64,000 nt of DNA from Prado023 sp963697345 (GCA_963697345.1 CAVONS010000008.1:558001-622000); one strand, 5' to 3'. Shown: positions 1 through 9,746, counted from the stretch's first letter. Program-made: numbers and translations. The notes: generated from the letters alone by a model not told the origin.

Positions 1-336
1 CCCGATGGCCCGGGCCGAGTGCGGCGCACTTCTGGGCGGTCGGGTGGCACCGAGGGCGGGATGAGCACCGGGGACCTGCTGCGGGTGCGCGCCGCGATGA
101 AGCCGATCGCGACGGTGCCGAAGGCGCTGGCCACGGTGGATGTAGCCACGGGTGAGGAATCCCGCGCCAACAACCAGCGCTCTGATGTGTGTGCGGTGCC
201 GGCCGCGGGCGTGGTCGCCGAGGCCATGGTCGCGCTCGTCGTCGCAGACGCAGTTCTGGAGAAGTTCGGTGGCGACAGCGTCGCGGAGACCCGGCGCAAC
301 GTGCAGGCGTACCTCGACGGCCTGGCCGTCCGGTGA
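1..336 (+). CDS. aroC: chorismate synthase, C-terminal part (5' end outside window)
   Basis: This is the last 111 residues of chorismate synthase, which converts EPSP to chorismate using reduced FMN, the final step of the shikimate pathway. The frame is open from base 1, so the gene begins upstream. Visible family signatures are GGTEGGMSTG, the AAMKPIATVPKAL stretch, and NNQRSDVCAVPAAGVVAEAM, followed by the usual C-terminal helix with FGGDSVAETRRN. The TGA stop (334-336) overlaps the GTG start of aroK, so the two are translationally coupled in an aro operon. Confidence 0.95.
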   Translation, partial: PDGPGRVRRTSGRSGGTEGGMSTGDLLRVRAAMKPIATVPKALATVDVATGEESRANNQRSDVCAVPAAGVVAEAMVALVVADAVLEKFGGDSVAETRRNVQAYLDGLAVR

Positions 337-941
337 CCGAGGGTACTGCGGACCCCAGTGAAGAGGTGTCCGATCCGGGCGCGGCCAACGGCGAGCGCAT
401 GCCAGCGGGCCCCATCGCAGTGCTCGTTGGCGTGCCGGGGTCCGGGAAGTCCACGATCGGCCGCGCGCTAGCCGCAGCGCTGAGTGTCGAGTTCCGCGAC
501 ACCGACACCGACGTGGAGGCGGACACCGGCCGTTCGATCGCCGACATCTTCGTGCAGTCCGGCGAACCGGAGTTCCGACGACTCGAGGAGGCCGCGGTGG
601 CCGCCGCCCTCGCAGAGCACCGCGGCGTCCTGGCCCTGGGCGGGGGAGCCGTGACCTCAGCCGCCACCCGGGCACTGCTCGTCGATGCCCCCGTGGTGTG
701 GTTGCGCGTCGGGCTCGCCGCCGCATCTCAAAGGGCGGGGCTGTCCGGGGCCAGACCCGTCCTCCTGGGCAACGTGCGCGCGCAGATGAAGGTCCTGTTG
801 GACGCCCGTGCGCCGATGTACGAGCAGGTGTCGACCGTGACGGTGGACACCGATGAGCTGTCCGTCGACGAGACCGTGGCCGCGATCCTCGATGGCCTCG
901 CCCTCACCGCTGAGCCGACCCGGAGCGCCGCCGATGACTGA
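333..941 (+). CDS. aroK: shikimate kinase
   Basis: Shikimate kinase phosphorylates shikimate at the 3-hydroxyl with ATP. The Walker A loop GVPGSGKST lies near residues 33-41, the DTDTDVE substrate segment follows, then the GGGAVTSAATR glycine loop and the lid region ending in SGARPVL. I chose GTG 333, which overlaps the aroC stop and gives 202 aa. ATG 399 would give about 180 aa, close to the usual family length, and is the main alternative. The stop overlaps the aroB start by 8 bp. Confidence 0.93.
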   Translation: MTEGTADPSEEVSDPGAANGERMPAGPIAVLVGVPGSGKSTIGRALAAALSVEFRDTDTDVEADTGRSIADIFVQSGEPEFRRLEEAAVAAALAEHRGVLALGGGAVTSAATRALLVDAPVVWLRVGLAAASQRAGLSGARPVLLGNVRAQMKVLLDARAPMYEQVSTVTVDTDELSVDETVAAILDGLALTAEPTRSAADD

Positions 942-2025
942 GTCCACGACGATCCATGTGAGCACCGGAAGCCCCTACGACGTCGTGGTCGGGCGCGGAC
1001 TGCTCGCCGAGCTGCCGGCGATGCTCGGAACAGATCCAGTGCGGGTGGCCATCATCCATCCGGCGGCGCTGCGGACCTCGGCTGAAGTCGTTCGCGAGGA
1101 CCTGCTGGCGGCCGGATACACCGCGATCCTCATCGAGACCCCCGACGCTGAGGAGGCCAAGACCGCGCAGGTTGCGGCGTTCTGCTGGGGCGTCCTCGGG
1201 CAGGCCGGCTTCACCCGCTCCGATGCGCTGGTCAGCGTCGGTGGGGGCGCGACCACCGACCTCGCCGGGTTCGTCGCTGCCACGTGGCTGCGCGGTGTCC
1301 GGGTGGTCCACGTCCCGACGACCCTGCTGGCGATGGTGGATGCGGCGGTGGGCGGCAAGACGGGGATCAACACCGCGGAGGGCAAGAACCTCGTGGGCGC
1401 CATCCATGAGCCGGCCGGCGTCCTCTGTGACCTGAACTCCCTGGAGACGCTTCCGCGCAATGACCTCGTGGCGGGCATGGCCGAGGTGGTGAAGGCAGGC
1501 TTCATCCGCGACACCACGATCCTCGACCTCGTGGAGGCCGATCCTGCTGCGGCGACCGACCCGACGAGCCCCGTCCTGCGCGAGCTCATCGAACGAGCGA
1601 TCCAGGTGAAGGCTGACGTCGTGGCCGGCGACCTGCACGAGACGTCGCGGGCCCTCGGCGGTCGCGAGATCCTGAACTACGGCCACACGCTCGGCCACGC
1701 CATCGAGCGCGCAGAGCGGTACCGGTGGCGGCACGGTGCCGCAGTGTCGGTGGGCATGATGTTCGCCGCCGAGCTGGCCTTCCTCGCGGGCCGGCTCAGC
1801 GAGGCCGACGTGGACCGCCACCGTGATCTGCTCACGTCGATCGGGCTGCCCGTCTCCTACGGCGGCGCCCCCTGGGCGCAGCTGTCCGAGGCGATGATGG
1901 TCGACAAGAAGGCCCGCGGCAGTCGCCTACGGTTCGTGATCCTCGAGGGTCTGGGCTCGCCCATCTTCCTCGATGGCCCCGACCCGGGCCTGCTGCTGGG
2001 CGCCTACGGCCAGATCGCCGAGTGA
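934..2025 (+). CDS. aroB: 3-dehydroquinate synthase
   Basis: This 363-aa protein is 3-dehydroquinate synthase, the NAD- and metal-dependent cyclase that turns DAHP into 3-dehydroquinate. The nucleotide-binding motif VSVGGGATTDLAGF is followed by HVPTTLLAMVDAAVGGKTG, and the metal-binding histidines sit in ILNYGHTLGHAIE. ATG 934 is inside the aroK stop overlap (ATGACTGA), which supports tight operon coupling. An in-frame start further upstream would only add sequence lying inside aroK. Confidence 0.96.
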   Translation: MTESTTIHVSTGSPYDVVVGRGLLAELPAMLGTDPVRVAIIHPAALRTSAEVVREDLLAAGYTAILIETPDAEEAKTAQVAAFCWGVLGQAGFTRSDALVSVGGGATTDLAGFVAATWLRGVRVVHVPTTLLAMVDAAVGGKTGINTAEGKNLVGAIHEPAGVLCDLNSLETLPRNDLVAGMAEVVKAGFIRDTTILDLVEADPAAATDPTSPVLRELIERAIQVKADVVAGDLHETSRALGGREILNYGHTLGHAIERAERYRWRHGAAVSVGMMFAAELAFLAGRLSEADVDRHRDLLTSIGLPVSYGGAPWAQLSEAMMVDKKARGSRLRFVILEGLGSPIFLDGPDPGLLLGAYGQIAE

Positions 2026-2091
2026 GTCGTAGCTGACCACGGCGTGTCGGCATCCCCGGTCCGAAGCCTGCGCGTCGGTAGAGTCCGGCCC

Positions 2092-2545
2092 ATGGCCGAC
2101 ACGCAACAGCTTCGCGACGTCCTGGTCCTCAACGGGCCGAACCTGGGGCGTCTGGGTACCCGCGAGCCGGACGTCTACGGGTCGACCACGTTCGCCGAGC
2201 TCGCCGAGGCCTGCCGCGCCCACGGCCTGCGAGCGCGGCCTGGTTGTCGAGGTCCGCCAGACCGACTCGGAGTCCGAGCTGATCGGCTGGCTGCACGAGG
2301 CGGCCGATGGCCGGATCCCGGTGGTGCTCAATCCGGCGGCCTTCACGCACTACTCGTATGCCCTTCGCGACGCGGTGGCCCTGCGCACCGCGCCACTGGT
2401 CGAGGTCCACATCAGCAACCCGCATGCCCGTGAGGAGTTCCGACACACGTCCGTGGTGTCGGAGGTGGCCAGCGGCGTCATCGCGGGCTTCGGTGTCGAC
2501 TCCTACCTGCTGGCCCTCGATGCGCTGGCCCGCTCGGCTGGTTGA
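2092..2545 (+). CDS. aroQ: type II 3-dehydroquinate dehydratase (one frameshift)
   Basis: This encodes the dodecameric type II dehydroquinase, which dehydrates 3-dehydroquinate to 3-dehydroshikimate. The first frame starts at ATG 2092 and carries VLNGPNLGRLGTREPDVYG with the catalytic tyrosine. At about 2230 the reading moves on by one base, and the second frame carries LVVEVRQTDSE, LNPAAFTHYSYALRD, VEVHISNPHAREEFRH and the C-terminal helix. One extra base (C at 2230 fits) restores a 150-aa protein, exactly the usual family length. As read, the product would be truncated and miss the substrate-binding half. A consensus insertion error is more likely than a true pseudogene. Confidence 0.88.
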
Positions 2546-2646
2546 CTCCGGTTGGGCCTGCGGCGATTCGGGGACCCGGCCGCCACCCGGTACCCTTGAG
2601 ATCTGGGCTTCGCCCGACCCCACCATCACACCTCCCTGGGAGAACC

Positions 2647-3207
2647 ATGGCTACGACCAATGACCTGAAGAACGGCCTCGTGCTCAGCATCGACGGCCAG
2701 CTCTGGACCGTGGTCGAGTTCCAGCACGTCAAGCCCGGCAAGGGCCCGGCCTTCGTGCGCACGAAGCTCAAGAACGTGCTGTCGGGCAAGGTCGTGGACA
2801 AGACGTTCAACGCCGGGCTGAAGGTTGAGACGGCCAATGTCGACAAGCGCGACATGACCTACCTGTACAAGGACGGCGAGGACTTCGTCTTCATGGACCA
2901 GCAGTCCTACGACCAGTTGCACATCAGCAGTGCCACCGTGGGCGAGTCTGCGAAGTACCTGCTGGAGAACCAGACGGCCACGGTGGCCACCCACGACGGT
3001 GTGCCGCTGTACGTCGAGCTGCCCGCCTCGGTCGAGCTCGTGATCACCTACACGGAGCCGGGCCTGCAGGGCGATCGGTCCACGGGTGGCACCAAGCCGG
3101 CCACCCTGGAGACGGACGCAGAGATCCAGGTGCCGCTGTTCGTCGAGCAGGGCACGAAGGTCAAGGTCGACACCCGCGACGGTTCGTACCTCGGTCGCGT
3201 GAACTGA
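2647..3207 (+). CDS. efp: elongation factor P
   Basis: EF-P (186 aa) binds between the ribosomal P and E sites and relieves stalling at proline stretches. The three beta-barrel domains are complete: an N-terminal KOW-like domain with the tip loop KPGKGPAF (conserved Lys about residue 32), an OB domain with ELPASVELVITYTEPG, and a C-terminal OB domain ending in VDTRDGSYLGRVN. ATG 2647 is 5-8 bases after a GGGAG ribosome-binding site. The gene lies 3 bp before nusB. Confidence 0.97.
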   Translation: MATTNDLKNGLVLSIDGQLWTVVEFQHVKPGKGPAFVRTKLKNVLSGKVVDKTFNAGLKVETANVDKRDMTYLYKDGEDFVFMDQQSYDQLHISSATVGESAKYLLENQTATVATHDGVPLYVELPASVELVITYTEPGLQGDRSTGGTKPATLETDAEIQVPLFVEQGTKVKVDTRDGSYLGRVN

Positions 3208-3210
3208 CCC

Positions 3211-3636
3211 ATGTCTGCTCGCAGCAAGGCGCGCAAGCGTGCCCTGGACATCCTCTACGCTGCCGAGCTGCGCGGGGTCTCCCCGATGGTCGTCCTGGCT
3301 GAGGGCCCGCTGGGCGAGGGTGCGGCGCAGGGCAAGCCCACGGCCAACCCCTACACGGCGACGCTCGTTGAGGGGGTCGTCAGCCATCAGCAGCGCATCG
3401 ACGAGCTGCTCACGACGTACTCGTCCGGGTGGACCCTCGACCGGATGCCCGCGATCGATCGCAACGTGCTGCGGATCGGGGTCTTCGAACTCCTGTGGTG
3501 CGCGGACGTGCCCGGCCCGGTCGTGATCGACGAGGCGGTCTCGTTGGCACGCGGGCTGTCGACCGACGAGTCCCCGGCGTTCATCAACGGCATCCTGGCC
3601 CGGATCCTCGACCTGCGCCCACGCCTGGCGGTCTGA
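3211..3636 (+). CDS. nusB: transcription antitermination factor NusB
   Basis: NusB (141 aa) is an all-helical RNA-binding factor that pairs with NusE/S10 at boxA in rRNA operons. It opens with SARSKARKRALDILYAAELRG, the usual arginine-rich first helix, and contains WTLDRMPAIDRNVLRIGVFE and ESPAFINGILARI, both conserved in the family. It starts 3 bp after the efp stop, the common actinobacterial efp-nusB pair. Confidence 0.95.
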   Translation: MSARSKARKRALDILYAAELRGVSPMVVLAEGPLGEGAAQGKPTANPYTATLVEGVVSHQQRIDELLTTYSSGWTLDRMPAIDRNVLRIGVFELLWCADVPGPVVIDEAVSLARGLSTDESPAFINGILARILDLRPRLAV

Positions 3637-3671
3637 GCCGGTTCTTGGCGCACCGGCGCCGATCCACAGGG

Positions 3672-3745
3672 TGCCCCGGGTGGGATTCGAACCCACACTG
3701 GACGGTTTTTGAGACCGCTTCCTCTACCGGTTGGGATACCGGGGC
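3672..3745 (-). tRNA. tRNA-Leu (anticodon CAA), short variable loop
   Basis: Read on the minus strand, the seven-base acceptor arm GCCCCGG pairs perfectly with CCGGGGC and is followed by discriminator A. The anticodon stem GCGGT/ACCGT (one G-U pair) closes the loop CTCAAAA, giving anticodon CAA for the codon UUG. The T arm is GTGGG-TTCGAAT-CCCAC. The D arm has a 3-bp stem (TCC/GGA) and a GGTAGA loop, as in leucine tRNAs. The variable loop is only 5 nt, whereas bacterial tRNA-Leu normally has a long extra arm. CCA is not encoded; the 3' flank reads ACCC. Confidence 0.87.
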
Positions 3746-3824
3746 AGGACGCCCATCGTAGTCGAGGCTGGTGGTGTCCTTCGGACGCACCGGGCCGCCT
3801 GCGGGGCGCCGGTATCGTGGGGCC

Positions 3825-4406
3825 ATGGCTGTTCGTGTCGTCGTTGTCGAGGATGAGGCGTTGATCCGCCTCGACCTCGTCGAGATGCTCACGGAGGCCG
3901 GCTACGACGTGGTGGGGCAGGCTGGGGATGGTGAGACCGGCGTGCAGCTCATCCGCGACCTTCGCCCTGATGTCGTGCTCATGGACGTCAAGATGCCCGT
4001 GCTGGACGGAGTGTCCGCGGCCGAGTCCCTCGCCGCTGAACGGATCGCGCCGATCGTCCTGCTCACGGCGTTCAGCCAGTCGGACCTCGTGGACCGGGCG
4101 CTGGCCGCAGGTGTTCAGGGATACATCGTGAAGCCGTTCTCGCTGGCCGATCTGCAGCCTGCGATCGCGATCGCCCGGGCGCGCTTCGCCGAGCTCGGGG
4201 AGTTGCGTACGGGGGTGGCTCAGCTTGAGGACCGTCTGGAGGGCCGGAAGGCGATCGAACGGGCGAAGACGCGGCTGCAGGAACGCTTCGGGTGGGATGA
4301 GCAGACAGCTTTCGCATGGCTGCAGCGCGCCGCCATGGATGCACGATCACCGATGGCCGAGGTGGCCCGCGGGGTCCTGGAGCAGGACCAGTCCAACCCT
4401 GCGTGA
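3825..4406 (+). CDS. pdtaR: ANTAR-domain response regulator (PdtaR-like)
   Basis: This 193-aa two-domain protein has an N-terminal receiver with acidic pocket E9-D10, phospho-acceptor D54 in VVLMDVKMPV, and the conserved lysine in IVKPFS. An ANTAR RNA-binding domain covers about residues 130-185 (KAIERAKTRLQERFGWDEQ). Family members such as mycobacterial Rv1626 antiterminate transcripts when phosphorylated by the PdtaS kinase. No kinase gene is nearby. ATG 3825 was chosen because the receiver begins immediately after it. Location just upstream of polA is usual in actinobacteria. Confidence 0.92.
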   Translation: MAVRVVVVEDEALIRLDLVEMLTEAGYDVVGQAGDGETGVQLIRDLRPDVVLMDVKMPVLDGVSAAESLAAERIAPIVLLTAFSQSDLVDRALAAGVQGYIVKPFSLADLQPAIAIARARFAELGELRTGVAQLEDRLEGRKAIERAKTRLQERFGWDEQTAFAWLQRAAMDARSPMAEVARGVLEQDQSNPA

Positions 4407-4488
4407 CCGTGGTTTCGGCGGGGCAGGCACGTGACCGAGGTTTCGGTGGGTCGGCTGCGACGGTGTCGCGGGCGCCCGCCGCGCGACG

Positions 4489-5331
4489 TCAGCGCAGCGC
4501 GGCCACAAGTGCGGTGAGCAGCGGCGCCACGATGAGTGCGGGCAGCAGGTCCCCGACGGGCACGTGCCTGATCCGCAGCAGCCGTAGGGCGATCCCGACC
4601 AGGAGCAGCCCGCCGGTGGCCGTGAGCAGGGCGATCTGCGCCCCGTCCATCACCGATCCGAGGGCCCAGCCCAACACCGTGAGCGTGCCCTGGTAGATGC
4701 CCACGACGAGGGCACTGGCCGCGACGCCCCATCCCAAGGTGGCGGCGAACGCGATCGAGGCGAACCCGTCCATCACGGACTTCAGCGCCAACTGGTCGAT
4801 ACCCAGGCCCAGGCCGTCGGACAACGCTCCGAGGATCGCGAGCGGACCGACGCAGAACACCAGCGAGGCGGTGACGAATCCCTCCACGAAGCTGTTCCGC
4901 GGATCGGGGTCCACGCCGTCGGGGATGCCGGTGTCGGCAAGTGCGCCGTCGATCTCGACGTCGACCGGGCTGCCCTCGTCCGCAGTTCGGGCGTCGCCGG
5001 CGGAGTAGGGCGTCGACCGTCGGGACAGACGCCCGCGGATGGTCTCCCCGAGGCCCTCGAGGCGTGCCTCGATGCGCAGCAGCGAGCCGACGATGCCGCC
5101 GATCAGCAGGGACCCGAGGACGATGAGCACGCCCGCGGCGCCCACGGATTCGGCCACCTCCGGGTCGAGGATGGCCGCGGCCGACAGCGCCGCGACCAGC
5201 AGCGTGAGCAGGCCCAGCCCGTCCATCACGACGTCGCGCGTGCGCTGGGGGAGGCGGTGCCCGAGGGCGACCCCGATCGCTGATCCGATCAGGATGGCGA
5301 TGACGTTGATGATCGTGCCGAGCCCGATCAT
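4489..5331 (-). CDS. DUF554 family membrane protein
   Basis: This 280-aa protein belongs to DUF554 (YdfK/YqgA-like), predicted inner-membrane proteins of unknown function. It begins with the characteristic MIGLGTIINVIAILIGSAIG helix and has several further hydrophobic segments, including LVFCVGPLAILGALSDGLG and the C-terminal LLPALIVAPLLTALVAAL. A polar loop of about 60 residues in the middle (after SRRSTPYS) is longer than usual. It is transcribed towards pdtaR. Its 5' end is 22 bp from the thioesterase stop in the same direction, so the two may be cotranscribed. Confidence 0.85.
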   Translation of the reverse strand: MIGLGTIINVIAILIGSAIGVALGHRLPQRTRDVVMDGLGLLTLLVAALSAAAILDPEVAESVGAAGVLIVLGSLLIGGIVGSLLRIEARLEGLGETIRGRLSRRSTPYSAGDARTADEGSPVDVEIDGALADTGIPDGVDPDPRNSFVEGFVTASLVFCVGPLAILGALSDGLGLGIDQLALKSVMDGFASIAFAATLGWGVAASALVVGIYQGTLTVLGWALGSVMDGAQIALLTATGGLLLVGIALRLLRIRHVPVGDLLPALIVAPLLTALVAALR

Positions 5332-5353
5332 GGGGTATCCCGCACAGCGCGGT

Positions 5354-5830
5354 TCACCGGTCGCGCAGCAGGCAGGTCAGGCGCGCTGTGCACACCAGGG
5401 CTCCCGCTTCATCAGCGATGCTGATCGCGTAGGAGGCCACCGTGCGGCCACGCACCAGAGGTGTTGCGGTGCCGACCACGAACCCCCCGCTGGCGGCCTT
5501 GTGATGGGTGCAGTTCAGCTCGAGCCCGAGGGCGATCCGGTCCGGGCCGGCGTGCAGCGCCGCGGCGAGCGATCCGACCGACTCAGCCAGCACAGCCGAC
5601 GCCCCGCCGTGCAGCAGGCCGTAGGGCTGGGTGTTGCCCGCCACGGGCATCCGGGCCACGGTGCGCCCCGCGCCGAACTCGAGGATCTCGATGCCCATGC
5701 TGTCGGGCAGGGCGCCGAACCCGACGCCGCGCAATGACTCGATCACCGCCAGCTCCGACTCCGAGGTGGGGAGGATGGCGTCGGAATGCGGGCTTCGGGA
5801 CTCATCGGCGATGGGCGGCGGCGCAGGCAT
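5354..5830 (-). CDS. PaaI-like hotdog-fold thioesterase
   Basis: This 158-aa hotdog-fold protein is of the PaaI/acyl-CoA thioesterase type. The family signature is clear: GNTQPYGLLHGGASAVLAES, where the HGG turn precedes the long hotdog helix, then LGLELNCTHHKAASGG and the last strands ending GALVCTARLTCLLRD. The physiological acyl-CoA is unknown. I chose ATG 5830, because the residues just downstream are a typical variable N-terminus; the open frame continues upstream but into the promoter region of divergent polA. Confidence 0.88.
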   Translation of the reverse strand: MPAPPPIADESRSPHSDAILPTSESELAVIESLRGVGFGALPDSMGIEILEFGAGRTVARMPVAGNTQPYGLLHGGASAVLAESVGSLAAALHAGPDRIALGLELNCTHHKAASGGFVVGTATPLVRGRTVASYAISIADEAGALVCTARLTCLLRDR

Positions 5831-5858
5831 GAGAACCAGCCTATCCCCGCGTCTGCGT

Positions 5859-5893
5859 AGTCGAATCGAGCCATGAAGTAGGCGGTTTCGACT
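5859..5893. promoter_or_regulatory. inverted repeat between thioesterase and polA
   Basis: AGTCGAA (5859-5865) and TTCGACT (5887-5893) are perfect 7-bp inverted arms separated by 21 bp in the divergent intergenic region. It could be an operator for either gene. It does not match a LexA box that I recognise, so the regulator is unknown. Confidence 0.3.
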
Positions 5894-5956
5894 CCTCAGA
5901 CGGCGTGGGGTGTGTAGGCGGCCAGCACGCCCGGACCGGCCCCGTAGGATCAACCG

Positions 5957-8654
5957 ATGATCCCGCCGCAGACCTCGCGACCGCGCCTGCTGCTCCTCGA
6001 TGGGCACTCCCTGGCCTATCGCGCGTTCTATGCGCTGCCGGTGGAGAACTTCTCGACCACGACCGGCCAGCCGACCAATGCGGTGTACGGATTCACGTCC
6101 ATGCTCATCAACACCCTGCGCGACGAGAGCCCCACGCACGTGGCAGTGGCCTTCGATGTCTCCCGCCAGACCTTCCGCACCGAGCAGTTCCCGGAGTACA
6201 AGGCGAACCGGAGCAGCTCGCCAGAGCCCTTCCGCGGCCAGGTCGAGCTGATCAAGGAGGTGCTCGAGGCGCTGAGCATCGCGTCGGTCGAGGTGGATGG
6301 CTACGAGGCTGACGACGTCATCGCGACCCTGGCCACGCCAGGCCGGGGCGCAGGGATTCGAGACGCTGATCATCACCGGCGACCGGGACGCCTTCCAGCT
6401 GGTGAATGACAGCACCACGGTGCTCTACCCGCGCAGGGGAGTCTCTGACCTGTCGCGCATGACCCCGGCCGCCGTCCTGGAGAAGTACGGCCTCACCCCG
6501 GAGCAGTACCCGGACTTCGCGGCCCTGCGCGGCGACCCGAGTGACAACCTGCCCTCCGTCCCGAGCGTCGGCGAGAAGACCGCGACCAAGTGGATCAGCG
6601 AGTACGGCAGCCTGTCGGAGCTCATCAGTCACGCGGACGAGGTGAAGGGCAAGGTCGGGGAGGCCCTGCGCGCCCACATCGGCCAGGTGGAGACCAACAG
6701 GGCCCTCACCGAGCTGGTCACCCACGTCCCACTGCCGGTGGCACTGGACGACACGCAGCGGCAACCGTTCGAGCGGTCCAAGGTCCACGAGGTCTTCGAC
6801 GCCCTGCAGTTCCGCGTGCTGCGCGAGCGACTGTTCGAGACGTTCCCCGACGACGCCGCGCCGGCGGGCGCGGGGCACGACGCAGCGACCCCCGCGCAAC
6901 CGGCGGTCCGCATCGCGCAGGCTGGCGAGGTCGAGCAGTGGCTGGCGGCCGCGGGCTCACCGGTCGCCGTCTCGGTGCGTGGCACGTGGGGGGCCGGGAC
7001 GGGCATCGTGAGCGCCCTCGGGCTGGCCGCCGGGGCCACCGACACGCTCGTGGCCGACCTCGAGCAGCTGTCGGCCGCCGATGACGCGGCGCTCGCCGCC
7101 TGGTTCGCCGACACCTCAGTCGCCAAGGTCCTGCACGACGCGAACGGTCCGATGCTCGCCCTGCGTGCGCGTGGCTGGGCGCTGCACGGGCTGGCGGGGG
7201 ACACCGCACTTGCCGCCTACGTCGTCCTTCCGGGGCAGCGCAGCTTCGATCTCGCCGACCTCGTGCCACGCTTCCTGCACCGGGACCTGCCGACCGCCAG
7301 CGCGCAGCAGGACCAACTGAGCCTGGACGGCGTGGTCGAGACTGAGGCCCTCGAGCAGGTGGGGATCTTCGCCCGGGCCACGCTGGACCTCCACGAGGTC
7401 CTGCGCGCGGAGGTCGCCCAACGAGGGGGAGCGCACCTGCTGTCCGACGTGGAGCTTCCCCTGGTGTCGCTGCTGGTCGACCTGGAGGCGACCGGGATCG
7501 CCGTGGACCTCACGCTGCTCACCGAGCTGGAGGCGCAGTTCGCCGCCGACGTGGCCGCGGCGCAGGGCGACGCCCACGACATCGTCGGTCGGGAGTTCAA
7601 CCTCGGGTCGCCGAAGCAGCTCCAGGAGGTGCTCTTCGACGAGTTGGGGCTGCCGAGGACCAAGCGGATCAAGACCGGCTACACCACCGATGCCGATGCG
7701 CTGAACAACCTGTACGCCACGACCGCGCACCCCGTTCTCGAGGCGCTTCTGCGCTTCCGCGACGCGTCGCGCCTGCGGCAGACCGTTGCCGGGCTGATCC
7801 CGCTGGCCGACGACAGCAGCCGGGTGCACACGACGTTCAACCAGACCGTCGCGGCCACCGGCCGGCTGTCGAGCACCGAGCCGAACCTGCAGAACATCCC
7901 GGTGCGCACCGAGGCCGGCCGTCGCATCCGCGAGGCCTTCGTCGTCGGTGCGGGGTACGAGTCGCTGATGACTGCGGACTACTCGCAGATCGAGATGCGC
8001 ATCATGGCCCACCTGTGCGGCGACGAGGGCCTGATCGAGGCGTTCACCTCGGGCGAGGACCTGCACACCACGGTGGCCTCAGCCGTCTTCGGCGTTCCGC
8101 GTGAGGCGGTCGATGCCGAGATGCGTCGCAAGATCAAGGCCATGTCCTACGGGCTGGCCTACGGGCTGAGCGCCTTCGGCCTGTCCCAGCAGCTGGGCAT
8201 CGACCCGGGCGAGGCCCGGCGACTCATGGACGAGTACTTCGAACGCTTCGGAGGGGTGCGCGACTACCTGGCCAGCGTTGTCGAGCAGGCGCGGCTCACC
8301 GGCTACACCGAGACCCTGATGGGGCGGCGCCGCTACCTGCCGGACCTGACCAGCGACAACCGGCAGCGTCGTGAGATGGCCGAGCGCATGGCGCTGAACG
8401 CGCCGATCCAGGGGTCGGCGGCCGACATCATCAAGGTCGCGATGCTGCGCGCGGACCGGGCACTGCGTGCAGGTGGCCTCGCCTCACGCCTGCTGCTGCA
8501 GGTCCACGATGAGCTGGTGGTCGAGGTCGCGCCGGGTGAGTCCGCCGAGGTCGCGGAGCTGATCAGCGAGGCCATGTCGGGCGCGGTCGAGTTGGCCGTC
8601 CCCCTGGATGTCTCCGTCGGCATCGGATCGTCCTGGCAGGCTGCGGCGCATTAG
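5957..8654 (+). CDS. polA: DNA polymerase I (one frameshift)
   Basis: DNA polymerase I fills gaps in replication and repair. The 5'-nuclease domain starts RLLLLDGHSLAYRAFYAL and contains VEVDGYEADDVIATLAT, where the frame moves by one base near 6338 and resumes with AGAQGFETLIITGDRDAFQ. The middle domain lacks the DEDD residues of a 3'-5' exonuclease, as in mycobacterial Pol I. Polymerase motifs A (MTADYSQIEMRIMAH), B (RRKIKAMSYGLAYGLSAFG) and C (LQVHDELVVEV) are intact. Removing one base gives 898 aa, the normal length. As read, the nuclease is severed from the polymerase. Confidence 0.93.
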
Positions 8655-8702
8655 TCGGTTACTGTCGGCGTCGATGGAGGTCCTGGAGGAGGTGGGCTGG
8701 GC

Positions 8703-9746
8703 GTGGCGCTGTCGGTGACCTCGACCTGGTTCCGCTGGTTGACGCGGGTGTTCCTCGTCCTCGGGCTGCTGCTGCTGATAGCTGCTCCCATCCTGCGCTT
8801 CTGGGTGACCCCGTTGCTGGCACAGTCACCTGCTGCGCCGGGCGGCGGCGGCGTCCTGACCCATGTCAGCACCGGCACCATCACGACCCTGTTCGACCTC
8901 GAGACCGCCGAGGGCACGTCCGGCGAGGCGCCCATCCCGGTCGTGCGCACCCAGTCGACGACCTCGGACGCGGCCGGTACGCAGGAGGCGGTTGACGCGG
9001 GCTTCAACGCGGCCGTGACGACCACGACGGATCGGACCGAGACAGGGGACGGGCGGCTGATCGCCGACACCGAGTACACGTTGTCCGCCGATCGGCACAC
9101 GCAGGCGCTGGTCGACTGCTGCGGGGTCGAGGTGGGCGGTGTGCCGGTCACGACCGCGGGGGCCGGCAGCCCGCTGAGGCTGCCCTGGTTCACGCCGCAG
9201 GCCCCCTATCCCTACTTCGACGTCACCCTCCTGGCCCCGGTGGAGATGACTCCCATCGGCGACGAGGAGGTGGGTGGCATCACGGCGATGAAGTTCCAGC
9301 AGGCCGGGGTGCCCGCACTGATCGGGACCGTCTCGGTCCCGGGGCGGCTGACCGGTTCGGGAAGCCCCGTGGTCCCACTGGCCCGGACCAGGGTGGTCAA
9401 CCGGACGATCTGGGTCGATCCCACGACCGGGATCATCCTGCGCAACGTGGAGCGGGTGCGCGAATCCCTGCGCGACAGCACGGGCAGGGACGTCCTGACG
9501 CTGATCGTCATGACCACGGCGAGCACCCAGGAACAGGTCGACGCCCAGGTGGCGGCAGCCCGCGAGGAGGGCCGACCGGTGCTGTGGACCTATCGGTACG
9601 CACCAGCCCTCAGCGCATCGGTCGGGTTGGTGCTCCTGCTGCTCGGCTCGGTCGGACTGGTCCTGCGGATGAGGGCTGAGCGTGTGGACGAGGACTTCCC
9701 CGACGAGCTAGCGTCCTTCGACGACCTCAAGGAAGCGTTCGACTGA
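8703..9746 (+). CDS. DUF3068 (PorA-like) membrane protein
   Basis: This 347-aa protein has one N-terminal transmembrane helix (about residues 10-32), a large extracytoplasmic beta-rich region, and a second transmembrane helix near residues 300-322 (ALSASVGLVLLLLGSVGLVL) with a short acidic tail. That layout and motifs such as YTLSADRHTQALVDCCG fit the DUF3068 family of actinobacterial membrane proteins. The molecular role is unknown. The start is GTG 8703. The next gene, a trehalose-type glycosyltransferase, follows after 31 bp and may be cotranscribed. Confidence 0.8.
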   Translation: MALSVTSTWFRWLTRVFLVLGLLLLIAAPILRFWVTPLLAQSPAAPGGGGVLTHVSTGTITTLFDLETAEGTSGEAPIPVVRTQSTTSDAAGTQEAVDAGFNAAVTTTTDRTETGDGRLIADTEYTLSADRHTQALVDCCGVEVGGVPVTTAGAGSPLRLPWFTPQAPYPYFDVTLLAPVEMTPIGDEEVGGITAMKFQQAGVPALIGTVSVPGRLTGSGSPVVPLARTRVVNRTIWVDPTTGIILRNVERVRESLRDSTGRDVLTLIVMTTASTQEQVDAQVAAAREEGRPVLWTYRYAPALSASVGLVLLLLGSVGLVLRMRAERVDEDFPDELASFDDLKEAFD

